From Paenibacillus rhizosphaerae (GTDB lineage: Bacteria; Bacillota; Bacilli; Paenibacillales; Paenibacillaceae), in contig NZ_JACHXJ010000001.1 of the NCBI RefSeq assembly GCF_014192015.1, positions 744,001 to 808,000 on the forward strand: 64,000 bases of DNA, in the 5' to 3' direction. Under the pieces are notes generated by a model. It was not told the DNA's origin. It searched no databases and saw only the letters and a program-made list of their open reading frames with translations. Shown here one piece after another: positions 17,006 to 26,224 of this stretch. Made by a program: the position numbers and the translations under genes. Positions within the stretch are counted from its first letter, which is position 1, and every line of letters starts with the position of its first letter.

Positions 17006-17941
17006 ATGGTTTTTTTCTTAAGCGCGGCGAGTGCTGTTTTGCTTCTGATGAATATCTGGCAGTATGTCTCCCGAAGAACATGGAATCAGAATGTACAGGA
17101 AATATCCAATAAAATTACAGACATCATCGAACACCAAACCGGCGAGAAGGTGCTTATCCAAACCGACCAGCAAGCCGTGCAGCATTTGCTCATCCAAATC
17201 AACCGTCTGCTGGATTATAACCAAAGAGTGATTGCAGATTATGCCAGAACCAAGGATAGTCTGAAGAAAATGATATCGAACATGTCCCACGATTTGAAAA
17301 CGCCTCTGACGGTCATTCTGGGATATGCCGAAAAGCTAAACCAGGAAGAATCGATCACCGAAGAAGAGAGGAAGCAGGTGATCCTGCGGTTAAACGATAA
17401 AGTAAACAAACTGGTCGGATTGCTTAACCAGTTTTTTGATCTGGTAAAAATCGAGTCGGAAGACTACGAAATCCCGCTCAGCAAAATTTCCCTCAATGAG
17501 ATTTGCCGCCAAAGCGTGCTCGAATTTTATGAGCTTCTGTCATCCCGGGGTCTTCGGGTGGAGCTTGACATTCCGGAGCGTCCCCTTTACATACTTGGCA
17601 ATGAGCATGCTTTGCATCGAATTTTGAGCAATTTAATATCAAATTCAATCCGATATGGAAGCGACGGAGGCGTGTTTGGTTTAACGCTTCGGGAAGAAGG
17701 CGAATCGGTTGCTGTCGACGTGTGGGATCGCGGAAAAGGGATTACGGAAGTCCATCAGGACCGCGTGTTTGAAAGACTCTACACATTGGATGACGCCCGA
17801 AATCCGCAATTTCAGGGAAGCGGGCTAGGCCTTAGCATTTCGAAACGTTTAACGGAAGCCATGAAAGGATCGATCCGGCTAACGAGCACACCGTTTGAGA
17901 AAACGACGTTTACGTGCATTTTTAAACAGGTGTCATATTAG
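17006..17941 (+). CDS. sensor histidine kinase
   Basis: A 311-residue kinase with a single N-terminal hydrophobic helix (about 4-20) and no extracellular domain. The HisKA motif is NMSHDLKTPLTVILGYAEK, with His95. ATPase boxes are present: N-box LSNLISNSIRYGS, G1 DVWDRGKGI, G2 GSGLGLSISKRL. The lack of a sensing loop suggests it detects a signal in the membrane or through the associated transporter, as intramembrane-sensing kinases do. It is coupled to the regulator upstream by 3 bases. A terminator follows, so the ABC genes downstream start from their own promoter. Confidence 0.9.
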   Translation: MVFFLSAASAVLLLMNIWQYVSRRTWNQNVQEISNKITDIIEHQTGEKVLIQTDQQAVQHLLIQINRLLDYNQRVIADYARTKDSLKKMISNMSHDLKTPLTVILGYAEKLNQEESITEEERKQVILRLNDKVNKLVGLLNQFFDLVKIESEDYEIPLSKISLNEICRQSVLEFYELLSSRGLRVELDIPERPLYILGNEHALHRILSNLISNSIRYGSDGGVFGLTLREEGESVAVDVWDRGKGITEVHQDRVFERLYTLDDARNPQFQGSGLGLSISKRLTEAMKGSIRLTSTPFEKTTFTCIFKQVSY

Positions 17942-17950
17942 ATCTTCCCG

Positions 17951-17980
17951 AGAGGTGTTCTGTCTGAACGCCTCTTTTTT
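17951..17980 (+). terminator. terminator after the two-component operon
   Basis: AGAGGTGTTC (17951-17960) pairs with GAACGCCTCT (17966-17975), with one G-T pair, and is followed by a T run. Confidence 0.8.
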
Positions 17981-18004
17981 ACGAACTTAAGAAACATGTA
18001 AGGA

Positions 18005-18045
18005 TTGAGTAAGAAAAATCAACCATTCTATGCTCTAGGATAGAA
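18005..18045 (+). promoter_or_regulatory. probable promoter of the BcrA-like ABC genes
   Basis: TTGAGT (18005-18010), 18 bases, TATGCT (18029-18034) form a weak sigma-A-like promoter. An inverted repeat TTCTAT-N8-ATAGAA (18026-18045) overlaps the -10 and may be a regulator site. Weak evidence. Confidence 0.35.
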
Positions 18046-18086
18046 GTAATTCAAAGAACGAATTTAGACGGGAGGATCAAGCTCAG

Positions 18087-19010
18087 ATGAAAGACGTTAT
18101 TCGAACCCATGAGCTCACCAAAACGGTAAGAGGCAAAACGATTACCTCGAATGTGAATCTCACGGTAAAAAAAGGAGAAACCTACGGTTTGCTTGGACCG
18201 AATGGTGCCGGTAAAACGACGATCATGAAAATGCTTACGGGACTCATCATCCCCACATCCGGAGAAATCATGTTATTTGGCAAGAAGCTTACGGAATCTG
18301 CAAAGGACGGACTAAAGCGAGTCGGGAGCATCATTGAATATCCAGTATTTTTCGAGCATTTAACAGCCATGGAGAACCTGCGGATTCACTGTGAATATCT
18401 GGGGTTTTATGATGGAAAGGCAATCACCCAAGCGCTGGATATGGTCAATTTGCAAGGGATTGATGACAAGAAAGTGAAGGACTTCTCACTGGGCATGAAG
18501 CAGCGTCTGGGAATCGTCCGGGCCATGATTACGAAGCCTGAGCTGATTGTTCTGGATGAACCCACCAATGGGCTGGATCCCATCGGGATTAAAGACATGC
18601 GGGAATTAATCCGGATGTTGAACAAGGAATATGGCATCACCTTTCTCCTGTCCAGTCACATCCTGGGTGAAATCGAGCAGATGGCTGACCGAATCGGGAT
18701 GATTCAGCACGGGAAACTGGTGAATGAAGTCGCACTGGCCGACATTCAGAAGTTGCGGACCGATTATATTGAACTGGTGACCTCGAATGTACAGAAAACG
18801 GTCTATTTGCTTGAACATAAGCTCCAAATTTCCAACATCAAAATTGTAAAGGATACAAGGATTCGTATATACGACACGGCCCGATCCACAAGTGATATTT
18901 CGAAAACATTGATCTCGGACGATATTGAAATCGAGGAAATTCAGAAGCACACGAGTACGTTGGAGGACTATTTTTATCACCAAATCCAGGGGGGCGATAA
19001 GATTGACTAA
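18087..19010 (+). CDS. ABC transporter ATP-binding protein, BcrA-like
   Basis: A 307-residue ABC ATPase. Walker A is GPNGAGKTT near residue 38, the signature is the variant FSLGMKQRLGI, and Walker B with D-loop is LIVLDEPTNGLDP. The switch His is in LLSSHILGEIEQM. The C-terminal extension and the LGMKQR signature are typical of the BcrA/NatA/lantibiotic-immunity group. It pairs with the membrane protein whose start overlaps its stop. Together they probably form an exporter that removes a peptide antibiotic from the membrane. Preceded by a two-component system, as in Bcr-type modules. Confidence 0.87.
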   Translation: MKDVIRTHELTKTVRGKTITSNVNLTVKKGETYGLLGPNGAGKTTIMKMLTGLIIPTSGEIMLFGKKLTESAKDGLKRVGSIIEYPVFFEHLTAMENLRIHCEYLGFYDGKAITQALDMVNLQGIDDKKVKDFSLGMKQRLGIVRAMITKPELIVLDEPTNGLDPIGIKDMRELIRMLNKEYGITFLLSSHILGEIEQMADRIGMIQHGKLVNEVALADIQKLRTDYIELVTSNVQKTVYLLEHKLQISNIKIVKDTRIRIYDTARSTSDISKTLISDDIEIEEIQKHTSTLEDYFYHQIQGGDKID

Positions 19011-19701
19011 GCTGATTGAGCTCGAGTGGAGAAAATTAGAGCAGAAAAAGGTTATCGGTGAAGTGATTATCTATTGGGTGATCCTTATGTTTCTTCCGGT
19101 ATTCTTTTTAAGAGTGGTCATGGCTGATTTAGCGTTCACGGATTTTGCGGAGAGTTATTCAAGCGCGATGGAGCTGATGATAGCGATCCAAATGGGGTTT
19201 GTTCTGTTCGGCGCCTCCATGATTAATCACGTATTTATCGAGGAGTATAAGAATAAAACGATGTCACTTTCATTCGGATATCCCATTAGCCGCAAGAAAC
19301 TGGTTATGGCAAAAGTTTGGTTTATCTTCCTGGCGATTTTCTTGTCTACGCTCGTATCTTTTATTTTATCCGGCATTACGACCTATGTGTTCGATCAGTT
19401 CATCGACGTCATTCACGGACAGCCCACGCTTGCAGACATCATCGCGTTTACGGCCAGGTCGATCGTTCATTCCGCGGTTGTTGCCGTGATCAGCTTCGTT
19501 CCGCTGTTTTTGTTCGGGATCTGGAAGAGGGCTGTCATTCCGACCGTGATTTGCTCCGTTTTTCTCATGCAGTTCCCAAATTTCGCCGGAATGCTTCATA
19601 TTACGTTGAGTGTGGATCTGTTATACGGTGTGCTCGGCCTGATTGGCTTGGTCAGTGTTTACTTGTCGGTTGCCAAGGTGAATCAAGTGGGGGATATTTA
19701 G
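19003..19701 (+). CDS. ABC transporter permease, BcrB/ABC-2 type
   Basis: A 232-residue ABC-2 type permease with six hydrophobic segments, starting near VIIYWVILMFLPVFF and ending with GVLGLIGLVSVYLSV. The segment EEYKNKTMSLSFGYPISRKKLVMAKV is the usual cytosolic loop of this class (drug and lantibiotic immunity permeases). The start is TTG 19003, overlapping the ATPase stop by 8 bases, with AGGGGGG upstream. A longer in-frame reading starting within the ATPase gene was rejected. It should form the membrane part of the exporter with the preceding ATPase. Confidence 0.83.
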   Translation: MTKLIELEWRKLEQKKVIGEVIIYWVILMFLPVFFLRVVMADLAFTDFAESYSSAMELMIAIQMGFVLFGASMINHVFIEEYKNKTMSLSFGYPISRKKLVMAKVWFIFLAIFLSTLVSFILSGITTYVFDQFIDVIHGQPTLADIIAFTARSIVHSAVVAVISFVPLFLFGIWKRAVIPTVICSVFLMQFPNFAGMLHITLSVDLLYGVLGLIGLVSVYLSVAKVNQVGDI

Positions 19702-19792
19702 CTGATGAAGATTTACTGCATGTTTGGATTCTCCGGATTAAAGAATGTGAACCTTAGTTAGCATCACAGCGATGAATGAAGAAGAAGCAGGC

Positions 19793-19875
19793 AAAAAAAT
19801 CAGGCGTCAGCGGTTCGATTTCTTTCCCCGTAACAGTGGAGGAACGTCGAACCGGCTGCTTGGCCTGATTTTTTT
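19793..19875. terminator. bidirectional terminator between convergent genes
   Basis: A long stem: AAAAAAATCAGGC (19793-19805) pairs with GGCCTGATTTTTTT (19862-19875), with an inner CAGC-GGTTCGA/TCGAACCGGCTG stem. It has a T run on each strand, so it can end transcripts of both the ABC operon and the minus-strand methyltransferase. Confidence 0.87.
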
Positions 19876-19889
19876 GTCATCTTCACGAT

Positions 19890-20717
19890 TTATCTTACGC
19901 CGAGTCTCATCCGGTAGCTGAACAAAACCTGCAGCATCCTTCCCTGGAAGAAATCATCGACGATCCGTTTATACCGCTGAATGTCTTCATCCAGCTCCTT
20001 CGGGTTTAGCCGGAGAACCGTTTGAACTCCGCCCTGGCTCATTGCGATGCCGAAATATCTGTCTGCATCGCAATCCTCAGCATGATGGAACACGATTTCC
20101 TTGGCGAACCGGAAATGTCCGCTGTCCTGAATGCTCGCGAGATGCTGTTCCTTATCCCTTTTGACAGCCTGCTTCTCTTGGCTGTGCTGCTCGCGGATGA
20201 TGCCGTCGGCCCGGTTGATCACTTCTTCGTAGGCTTGCTCCACCTGCCAGTGCAGCGTCGGCGGCCAGTCGCAGTCGTAGACGGCGAAGATGCCGCCGGG
20301 CTTCAGCACCCGGGCAGCCTCAAGCAGCGTGCTCGCCGGCTCCATCCAGTGAAAGGACTGCGAGCACGTGATGATATCGGCGGTTTCGCTGCCGATGGCA
20401 AGCTGGTTGGAGTAGCCCGCCATAAAGCGGATGTGTGCGGCGTCCGTCATCTGTTCCAGCTTGGACTCGGCGACGCCGCGCATGTCGTCATTCGGCTCGA
20501 TGCCGATGACCTGGTCCGCATGCTCTTTCCAGACCAGCGTGGACAGTCCGGTGCCGCAGCCCAGATCGAGCACCAGCTCCGGCTTGCGCTGAAGGTACCC
20601 TGTCAGCAGGGACGCCACAAGAGGAGGCGCTGCGGGCCGGTAGCGGTCGTAGGTATCCCCGTATCCGGAGAAACGTTCGATATTGCGCTGGTTGTTTCCC
20701 TCCGGAACGATGCTCAT
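19890..20717 (-). CDS. class I SAM-dependent methyltransferase
   Basis: A 275-residue methyltransferase. Motif I is [15 protein letters not shown]; the acidic residue is in [12 protein letters not shown]; motif IV is [15 protein letters not shown]. The N-terminal [17 protein letters not shown] motif and the SQSFHWM block are typical of the UbiE/YcgJ-like group that includes trans-aconitate-like methyltransferases. The substrate is unknown. Its start overlaps the stop of pepT by 4 bases, so it is translationally coupled to the peptidase gene upstream on the minus strand. Confidence 0.83.
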   Translation of the reverse strand: MSIVPEGNNQRNIERFSGYGDTYDRYRPAAPPLVASLLTGYLQRKPELVLDLGCGTGLSTLVWKEHADQVIGIEPNDDMRGVAESKLEQMTDAAHIRFMAGYSNQLAIGSETADIITCSQSFHWMEPASTLLEAARVLKPGGIFAVYDCDWPPTLHWQVEQAYEEVINRADGIIREQHSQEKQAVKRDKEQHLASIQDSGHFRFAKEIVFHHAEDCDADRYFGIAMSQGGVQTVLRLNPKELDEDIQRYKRIVDDFFQGRMLQVLFSYRMRLGVR

Positions 20718-21955
20718 ACGCCTTTTGCCTCAAAGCGCTTCAAGATTTCGATGATGACCTGTACCGACTTCAGCATATTGTCGACGGAAATGTATTCAAA
20801 CTTGCCGTGGAAGTTTTCACCGCCCGTAAAAATATTCGGTGTCGGCAGCCCCATATAAGAGAGCTGGGAACCGTCCGTTCCGCCGCGGATCGGCTTGACG
20901 ATCGGCGTGATGCCCAGGCTTTCCATCGCTTCGTAGGCCACGTCGACGATCTCTTTCACCGGCTCGATTTTTTCCCTCATGTTGTAGTACTGATCGCGCA
21001 TGTCAAGAGAGACACGCTCCTCGCCGTATTTTGCTTGAAGCTGCTTCACGACCTGGGTCAGATGCTCCTTCTTGGCGGCAAATTCCGTCCGGTCAAAATC
21101 ACGGATGATGTATTCCATCTTTGTGCGTTCGGTATCTCCGTTCTGCGAGAGCAGATGATAGAACCCTTCGTAGCCTTCCGTGTGCTCCGGCGCCTGCTCC
21201 GGGGGAAGCATGGAATTCAGCTCCATAGCGATTTTGATCGAGTTTACCATCTTGTTCTTCGCCGTCCCCGGATGAACGTTCGTGCCTTGGATCGTGATGC
21301 TGGCCTTGGCTGCGTTAAAGCTCTCGTATTCCAGCTCGCCGAGAGGACCGCCGTCCACGGTGTAGGCAAAATCGGCGTTGAACGCCGCAACATCGAATTT
21401 CTCGGGGCCGCGGCCGATTTCCTCGTCGGGGGTAAACGCGACTCTGACCGTCCCGTGCTTGATTTCCGGATGGCCGATCAGATAAGCCATCGCCGACATG
21501 ATTTCGGCAATGCCGGCTTTGTTATCCGCGCCAAGCAGGGTCGTTCCGTCCGTCGTGATCAGCGTATGCCCTTTGTACTGAGGCAGCTCAGGAAACAGCT
21601 TTGGGGAAAGGACGACGCCTAGTCCTGCATTCAGAACGATTTCGCCTCCGTCATAGCTGTCGACGATTTGCGGATTGACGCCTTTGCCGGTAAAATCCGT
21701 GGCGGTATCCACATGGGCGAGGAAGCCGATCGTCGGCACGCCATCCTTGTCCGTATTGGAAGGAAGCGTGGCCATGACGTAGCCGTTTTCATCCATCGTG
21801 ACGTCCTTCATGCCGATGGCATTCAGCTCTTCCACCAGCATGCGCGCGAGGGTAAGCTGCCCTGGGGTCGAAGGCGTGGTGCTGCTTTCTTCATTCGATT
21901 GGGTCTCCACCCTGGCGTAAGAGATTAACCGGTCCATGAGTTCCTGTTTCAACAT
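20714..21955 (-). CDS. pepT: peptidase T (tripeptide aminopeptidase)
   Basis: A 413-residue cytosolic M20B zinc aminopeptidase that removes the N-terminal residue of tripeptides. Metal and catalytic motifs: [11 protein letters not shown] (His and catalytic Asp), [12 protein letters not shown] (bridging Asp), [14 protein letters not shown] (catalytic Glu pair), [13 protein letters not shown] and, near the end, [17 protein letters not shown] with the last His in [10 protein letters not shown]. Length matches family members (~408-412). The start ATG follows GGGAGATGAAGG. The gene is divergent from the DUF4083-like small protein and leads a two-gene unit with the methyltransferase. Confidence 0.93.
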   Translation of the reverse strand: MLKQELMDRLISYARVETQSNEESSTTPSTPGQLTLARMLVEELNAIGMKDVTMDENGYVMATLPSNTDKDGVPTIGFLAHVDTATDFTGKGVNPQIVDSYDGGEIVLNAGLGVVLSPKLFPELPQYKGHTLITTDGTTLLGADNKAGIAEIMSAMAYLIGHPEIKHGTVRVAFTPDEEIGRGPEKFDVAAFNADFAYTVDGGPLGELEYESFNAAKASITIQGTNVHPGTAKNKMVNSIKIAMELNSMLPPEQAPEHTEGYEGFYHLLSQNGDTERTKMEYIIRDFDRTEFAAKKEHLTQVVKQLQAKYGEERVSLDMRDQYYNMREKIEPVKEIVDVAYEAMESLGITPIVKPIRGGTDGSQLSYMGLPTPNIFTGGENFHGKFEYISVDNMLKSVQVIIEILKRFEAKGV

Positions 21956-22111
21956 CCTTCATCTCCCTTTATGTAAATGGTGTACTACTTGTTATGATAT
22001 CATGGGCAAGGGGCAAAATCACAAGCTTGATCCGAAAAGCCGAAGTGTATTAGCGCCCGTACCGGCTGTCTTCCCCGTCCAAAACGATTATAATAGGTAC
22101 ATGGAGGTGCG

Positions 22112-22315
22112 TTGGAAGTGTCGGTTAACGTGTTCAGCCTTGTATTTTCGCTTGTCGTGATCGGCTTGATCCTTTTGTTCTTCTTCAGCTTGTTCAAATA
22201 CGTATCCAACGGCAGCAGGCATGTCAGAAATTCCGATGCCGCCTTGAGGAGAGTTGAGGAGAAGCTGGATTACATTATATACAAAATGAATGAGAAACAG
22301 GGGGATGAGCGATGA
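22112..22315 (+). CDS. small membrane protein, DUF4083-like
   Basis: A 67-residue protein with one N-terminal membrane helix (FSLVFSLVVIGLILLFFFSLF) and a short, charged cytosolic tail predicted as a helix (RRVEEKLDYIIYKMNEKQ). The pattern fits DUF4083, a family without known function. The start is TTG 22112 with GGAGG close upstream; GTG 22118 is an alternative with better spacing. Its stop overlaps the start of the following flavoprotein gene (ATGA), so the two are translationally coupled. Confidence 0.7.
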   Translation: MEVSVNVFSLVFSLVVIGLILLFFFSLFKYVSNGSRHVRNSDAALRRVEEKLDYIIYKMNEKQGDER

Positions 22316-22947
22316 CTGCAAGCCCTTTTAAGGCAATCATTCAATCGGAGGAGGAGCTTCGATCACTGAGCAGTCCTCCCAGCGAACTGGTCAGGAACAA
22401 GGTTATCATGCGTTTGGATTCCCACTGCCGCGAGTTTATTTCCAAGTCTCCGCTGCTGTTCCTGTCGACGAGTAATGCGGCCGGCAGCTGCGACGTATCC
22501 CCCCGCGGCGATGCACCGGGCTTTGTATACATATTGGATGATAAGCGGCTGGTCATTCCGGAGAGACCCGGTAACCGGAGGTATGACTCGCTTCTAAATA
22601 TTTTGCAGAACCCGAGTGCCGGGCTGATCTTTATCATTCCAGGGCTGGAGGAGACGCTTCGGATTAACGGGAAGGCCTGCATTACTGCGGAGCCTGAGCT
22701 GATGGAGAAACTGTCCGCACAGGGGAAGATTCCGCAAATAGGCATCGGTGTAGAGGTCGAGGAGTGCTATATTCATTGTGCCAAAGCCTTCAAGCGCTCC
22801 AAGCTGTGGGATCCGGAACTTTGGCCGAAGCGGGAGAACCTGCCGAATCCTGCGGCCATCATCGCGGATCATGTGCGCGGAATAAAGGTTACGGAGGAGC
22901 AGGTCGCACGGTCGCTGGCGGAAAGCTACGAAAAGCGATTATATTAA
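22312..22947 (+). CDS. pyridoxamine 5'-phosphate oxidase-family FMN protein (MSMEG_1061-like)
   Basis: A 211-residue split-barrel flavoprotein. The characteristic stretch is FLSTSNAAGSCDVSPRGDAPGFVYILDD, then RRYDSLLNILQNPSAGLIFIIPG and ALRINGKA-like ETLRINGKACI; the C-terminal part has a CYIHCAKAFKRSKLW block. These blocks are those of the PPOX-class MSMEG_1061 group, which binds FMN or F420; the true substrate is unknown. It overlaps the small DUF4083-like gene by 4 bases. A VOC-family gene begins 38 bases downstream. Confidence 0.85.
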   Translation: MTASPFKAIIQSEEELRSLSSPPSELVRNKVIMRLDSHCREFISKSPLLFLSTSNAAGSCDVSPRGDAPGFVYILDDKRLVIPERPGNRRYDSLLNILQNPSAGLIFIIPGLEETLRINGKACITAEPELMEKLSAQGKIPQIGIGVEVEECYIHCAKAFKRSKLWDPELWPKRENLPNPAAIIADHVRGIKVTEEQVARSLAESYEKRLY

Positions 22948-22984
22948 TAGAACGGATAGGATCTTTTTTAGGGGGGGACAGGCA

Positions 22985-23380
22985 TTGAGTATCATTCCGA
23001 TGTTGGCCGTTCATAATGCCGCTGCCGCAATTTCTTTTTACCGATCGGTGTTCGGCGCGACGGAAGCGAACCGGATGGTTACGGAAGACGGGAAAACTTC
23101 GCATGCCGAAATGCGGGTCGGAGACGCGATGTTCATGGTCGCGGACGAATTCCCGGAGCATAATACCGCAGCGGAAACGCTCGGTGGAACGCCGGTGATT
23201 TTGTATATCACCGTTGAGGATGCATTGGAAACAATGAACAAAGCCACTGCGGCGGGAGCGGCCACGCTTAGGGAGGTTGCCGCACAGCCTCACGGGGACT
23301 TGGTTGGCAAGATCAAGGATCCGTTCGGACATGTCTGGATGATTGCCGAGCAATTGAAGAACGTGCCGCAGGAAAAATAA
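22985..23380 (+). CDS. VOC/glyoxalase superfamily protein (PhnB-like)
   Basis: A 131-residue protein made of two beta-alpha-beta-beta-beta modules of the vicinal oxygen chelate superfamily. The layout (IPMLAVHNAAAAISFYRSVFGA at the start, KIKDPFGHVWMIAEQ at the end) matches PhnB/YdeM-like proteins. The His, Glu and Trp positions include GHVWMIAEQ at the end. Enzymatic function is unknown; homologs include glyoxalase- and bleomycin-resistance-like proteins. The start is TTG 22985 following GGGGGG. A DinB gene follows on the same strand. Confidence 0.85.
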   Translation: MSIIPMLAVHNAAAAISFYRSVFGATEANRMVTEDGKTSHAEMRVGDAMFMVADEFPEHNTAAETLGGTPVILYITVEDALETMNKATAAGAATLREVAAQPHGDLVGKIKDPFGHVWMIAEQLKNVPQEK

Positions 23381-23492
23381 ATCAAGGAAATTGAAGCTGC
23401 CGAACGATTTCCCGGGGGCCCGCCCGGTCGGGGCAAGCGTCGGGTTCATAACATGAAGAATGAGCGCAGGAACACTGCGCCGGGAGGAAAAG

Positions 23493-23960
23493 ATGAAATC
23501 CCTTTTTCTATATAATTGGCAGGTACGCGATGAATGGTTTGATGTCTGCGCACAGTTAAGCCACGAAGAACTGGTGCAGGAGCGAACGGGCGGAGTTGGC
23601 TCCATCCTGAAAACCTTTTTTCACATCGCTGACGTCGAGTACAGTTGGATGCTGGCTGCCGAAGGCAGGGAGACTGCAGAACCAAAATTCGCGGATTTCG
23701 CGACCCTGAGTGAAGTAAGGGCCTTGTCCGACAGCTACGTGAGTGAGCTTCGTCCGCTGATTCTGAGCCGAAGTCCTGAGCGGGACAGGGAAATCGTCAA
23801 GGCGGCCTGGCACGCCGAGCCCTTGCGTTACGGGGAGGTCGCGAAGCACGTTATCGCCCATGAAATTCATCATATGGGCCAGCTGTCCGTTTGGGCCAAG
23901 GAGCTTCATGTGCCAAGGGTTTCGGCCAATTTTATCGGCCGCGGACTTGGTGAGCAGTAA
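23493..23960 (+). CDS. DinB family protein
   Basis: A 155-residue four-helix bundle protein of the DinB superfamily, resembling B. subtilis DinB: LYNWQVRDEWFD, SILKTFFHIADVEYSWM with the first His ligand, and HVIAHEIHHMGQLSVWAKEL with two more. Homologs are metal-dependent thiol transferases or of unknown function. The start ATG 23493 follows GGGAGG; the frame is open 11 codons further but lacks a start signal. It lies in a run of unrelated small genes all on the plus strand (22.1-25.4 kb). No LexA-like site is visible here, unlike the DinB gene at 13.4 kb. Confidence 0.85.
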   Translation: MKSLFLYNWQVRDEWFDVCAQLSHEELVQERTGGVGSILKTFFHIADVEYSWMLAAEGRETAEPKFADFATLSEVRALSDSYVSELRPLILSRSPERDREIVKAAWHAEPLRYGEVAKHVIAHEIHHMGQLSVWAKELHVPRVSANFIGRGLGEQ

Positions 23961-23986
23961 AACTTGAAGGAAGGTAATCATGAAGC

Positions 23987-24496
23987 ATGGAAATGCGGAT
24001 TCAACCGATGACCCGGGAAGTTGCCGCCCGGATATCCACGTGGCGCTATCCGGCGCCGTACGACTTCTATAGTATGGCAGCAGATGAAGAAGATATATTG
24101 GAGCTGATGAACGGGGATTATGCAGCAGCGTCGGACTCCGCTGGAAACCTGGTCGGTTTTTACTGCACGGGCAATTCGGCCCGTGTTGCCGGAGGTTATG
24201 GGGCCGGTTTGTACGAAGATGATACCTGCGTAGACTACGGATTGGGCATGAATCCCGAGCTGACGGGCCATGGTGCCGGCCTGGATTTTGTAAAAGCAGG
24301 CATGGCTTATGTTTCCGACAAGTTTCCCGGGAAGGGAATCCGCCTAGCGGTAGCCAAATTCAATCAGCGTGCCGCAAAGGTATACATCCGGGCAGGATTC
24401 AAGGAGACCTGCGAGTTCAACTCGTTGGTAGGGGGGCGCAACGTGCTCTTTATCGGCATGGTTTACAGATTTCCAGAAGACGCCCGGACAACATGA
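23987..24496 (+). CDS. GNAT family N-acetyltransferase
   Basis: A 169-residue RimI/RimL-like GNAT enzyme. The acetyl-CoA loop is TGHGAG in GLGMNPELTGHGAGLDF; the C-terminal motif is LAVAKFNQRAAKVYIRAGFKE. ATG 23987 is the first of two nearby in-frame starts (the second at 23993); AAGGAAGG lies about 12 bases upstream of the first. The substrate is unknown. A TATAAT lies at 24497-24502, just after the stop, and may start the murI transcript. Confidence 0.8.
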   Translation: MEMRIQPMTREVAARISTWRYPAPYDFYSMAADEEDILELMNGDYAAASDSAGNLVGFYCTGNSARVAGGYGAGLYEDDTCVDYGLGMNPELTGHGAGLDFVKAGMAYVSDKFPGKGIRLAVAKFNQRAAKVYIRAGFKETCEFNSLVGGRNVLFIGMVYRFPEDARTT

Positions 24497-24506
24497 TATA
24501 ATAACT

Positions 24507-24525
24507 CCGGGGCTGACGGCCCCGG
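24507..24525 (+). terminator. GC-rich hairpin between the GNAT gene and murI
   Basis: CCGGGGC (24507-24513) pairs perfectly with GCCCCGG (24519-24525) around TGACG. There is no T run, so it may be a weak terminator or a leader hairpin of the murI transcript. Confidence 0.4.
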
Positions 24526-24593
24526 ATGGAACGTCGCCGGGCAGCCATTTATACGCGCCCGGAGCAATTATTAAGAAAAATCAGGTGAACAAC

Positions 24594-25400
24594 ATGCGAA
24601 TTGCGCTTTTTGATTCAGGCCTCGGCGGACTGACCGTGCTGTCTGAAGCCGTAAAGCAGCTGCCCAACGAAGACTTTTTATTTTTTGCAGACACGCTTCA
24701 CGTTCCTTACGGAACCAAGACAAAGGATCAGGTTCTGGATTATGTCCGTCAGTCCGTGGACATGATTCTGCAGGACGAGATCAAGGCGCTAGTCATAGCC
24801 TGCAATACGGCGACGAGTGCCGCGGCGGAGGAACTGAGAAGGGAATACGCCATTCCGATCATCGGAATGGAGCCTGCGGTTAAGCCCGCGGTGGAAATGA
24901 ACCGGCTAACCGGGAAAAGGGTGCTGGTGGCGGCGACTCCGCTGACCCTGCACCAGTCTAAATACACCCAGCTCGTTTCCAGGGTGGATGACCACAGCAT
25001 CGTAGACTCCCTGCCGCTCCCCGAGCTGGTCGGATACTGCGAATCGCTGGAGTTCGACCCGGACAGGATGACACGGTATTTTCTGGATAAATTTGCGAAT
25101 TACCGGCTGGAGGAATACGGAACCCTGGTGCTCGGATGTACGCATTATCCCTTCTACACCCGGATTCTGAGGCAGATTCTGCCGCCGCATATTGAAATCA
25201 TTGACGGGAGCGCCGGGACGGTACGGAGGCTGGACTATATTCTTAAGAAAACGGGAACGTCCGGAACGCAGCGCGGAGGAGATATCCGTTTTGCCTGTTC
25301 CAGCAGGGATCCGGAATATATAGCGAAAATGCATACAGCTTACGACTATTACAGCACTCAAGTTGCAGGCTGCGAACGGGCCGTTGATCCTTCTTTCTAA
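24594..25400 (+). CDS. murI: glutamate racemase
   Basis: Makes D-glutamate for peptidoglycan. The 268-residue protein has both catalytic cysteines: Cys70 in VIACNTATSAA and Cys182 in LGCTHYPFY, together with the N-terminal FDSGLGGLTVL (Asp7, Ser8) and the FADTLHVPYG segment. The start is ATG 24594, with AGGTG 6 bases upstream; GTG 24585 lies inside that site. In Bacillus the enzyme is essential or duplicated (racE/yrpC); whether another copy exists lies outside the window. Its stop codon overlaps the minus-strand MBL gene end by 4 bases. Confidence 0.92.
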   Translation: MRIALFDSGLGGLTVLSEAVKQLPNEDFLFFADTLHVPYGTKTKDQVLDYVRQSVDMILQDEIKALVIACNTATSAAAEELRREYAIPIIGMEPAVKPAVEMNRLTGKRVLVAATPLTLHQSKYTQLVSRVDDHSIVDSLPLPELVGYCESLEFDPDRMTRYFLDKFANYRLEEYGTLVLGCTHYPFYTRILRQILPPHIEIIDGSAGTVRRLDYILKKTGTSGTQRGGDIRFACSSRDPEYIAKMHTAYDYYSTQVAGCERAVDPSF

Positions 25401-26167
25401 AAAGAACGCTGCGATCGGCTTAGTTCCATTAGCCGCTGCACAACGGGTCCATCATAGCTCCCGCCGTGGTAGCAGATGACGGACGCGATGTCGTAGGCAG
25501 CCAATTGGGCGATGGACCGCATCGCAAGCGGTATATCGACGGTCGCGTCGGGATCCGGCCCAAGAAGCTCGCCGCCAACGACCCGAAGGGCGTCGGCCGC
25601 GACCAGCGTCCGGGTCGGCCGATGGTACAAACTGATATGCCCGGGAGTATGCCCCGGTGTGCCAATCACGGCGATACCGCCACAGATGGGGAGCTCCTCG
25701 TCTTCATGGATGATCGTATCGACAGGCGACCGGGGTGGATTCTCCAGCGTAGAAATAAAGGCTTTGCGCCATTCAGCAGGTACTTCCGGAGGCAGAGCCG
25801 CTTTGGCCCGTTCGATCGCCTCCGGGGTTACCTTGATCAGACGCTTTTCACCCTGAATATAGGGTTTTTCTTTTTGGCTGGACATGACTTCGACCGGACG
25901 AGGGGCGTGCTGGCGTATGGCCGGCAGGCTGCCGATATGATCCAAATCCTGATGCGTGATGATGACATGGGTAAGCGAATCGATCGAAAGGCCATGCGAC
26001 TTCATCGCTTCCCGCAAGAGGGAATATTGGCCGGGGTAGCCGGTGTCAATCAGGAGCGTATGGTTTCCGTCCGTAATGACTGCAGGGTGAACGGTGTTGA
26101 CGCTGCCCATCATGACGGCGGATACGTCCAGCATATACACGCTTGCGGCGGTTTGGTTCGTACTCAT
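25397..26167 (-). CDS. MBL-fold metallo-hydrolase (YflN-like)
   Basis: A 256-residue metallo-beta-lactamase-fold hydrolase. The metal motif is THQDLDH, a variant of HxHxDH in which the second His is Asp, as in B. subtilis YflN and relatives. Other ligands: GTPGHTPGH (third His), the bridging Asp in LVAADALRV and the last His in VICYHGGSYDG. Substrates of this group are varied (lactones, thioesters) and unknown here. The start is ATG 26167, chosen for GGGGGG upstream; an ATG 8 codons earlier has no ribosome binding site. Converges with murI (4-base overlap). Confidence 0.83.
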   Translation of the reverse strand: MSTNQTAASVYMLDVSAVMMGSVNTVHPAVITDGNHTLLIDTGYPGQYSLLREAMKSHGLSIDSLTHVIITHQDLDHIGSLPAIRQHAPRPVEVMSSQKEKPYIQGEKRLIKVTPEAIERAKAALPPEVPAEWRKAFISTLENPPRSPVDTIIHEDEELPICGGIAVIGTPGHTPGHISLYHRPTRTLVAADALRVVGGELLGPDPDATVDIPLAMRSIAQLAAYDIASVICYHGGSYDGPVVQRLMELSRSQRSF

Positions 26168-26224
26168 CCTTCGATTCCCCCCTAATTCCAACTCATGGAT
26201 TTCAAGACAGAGTCTATATTACGG

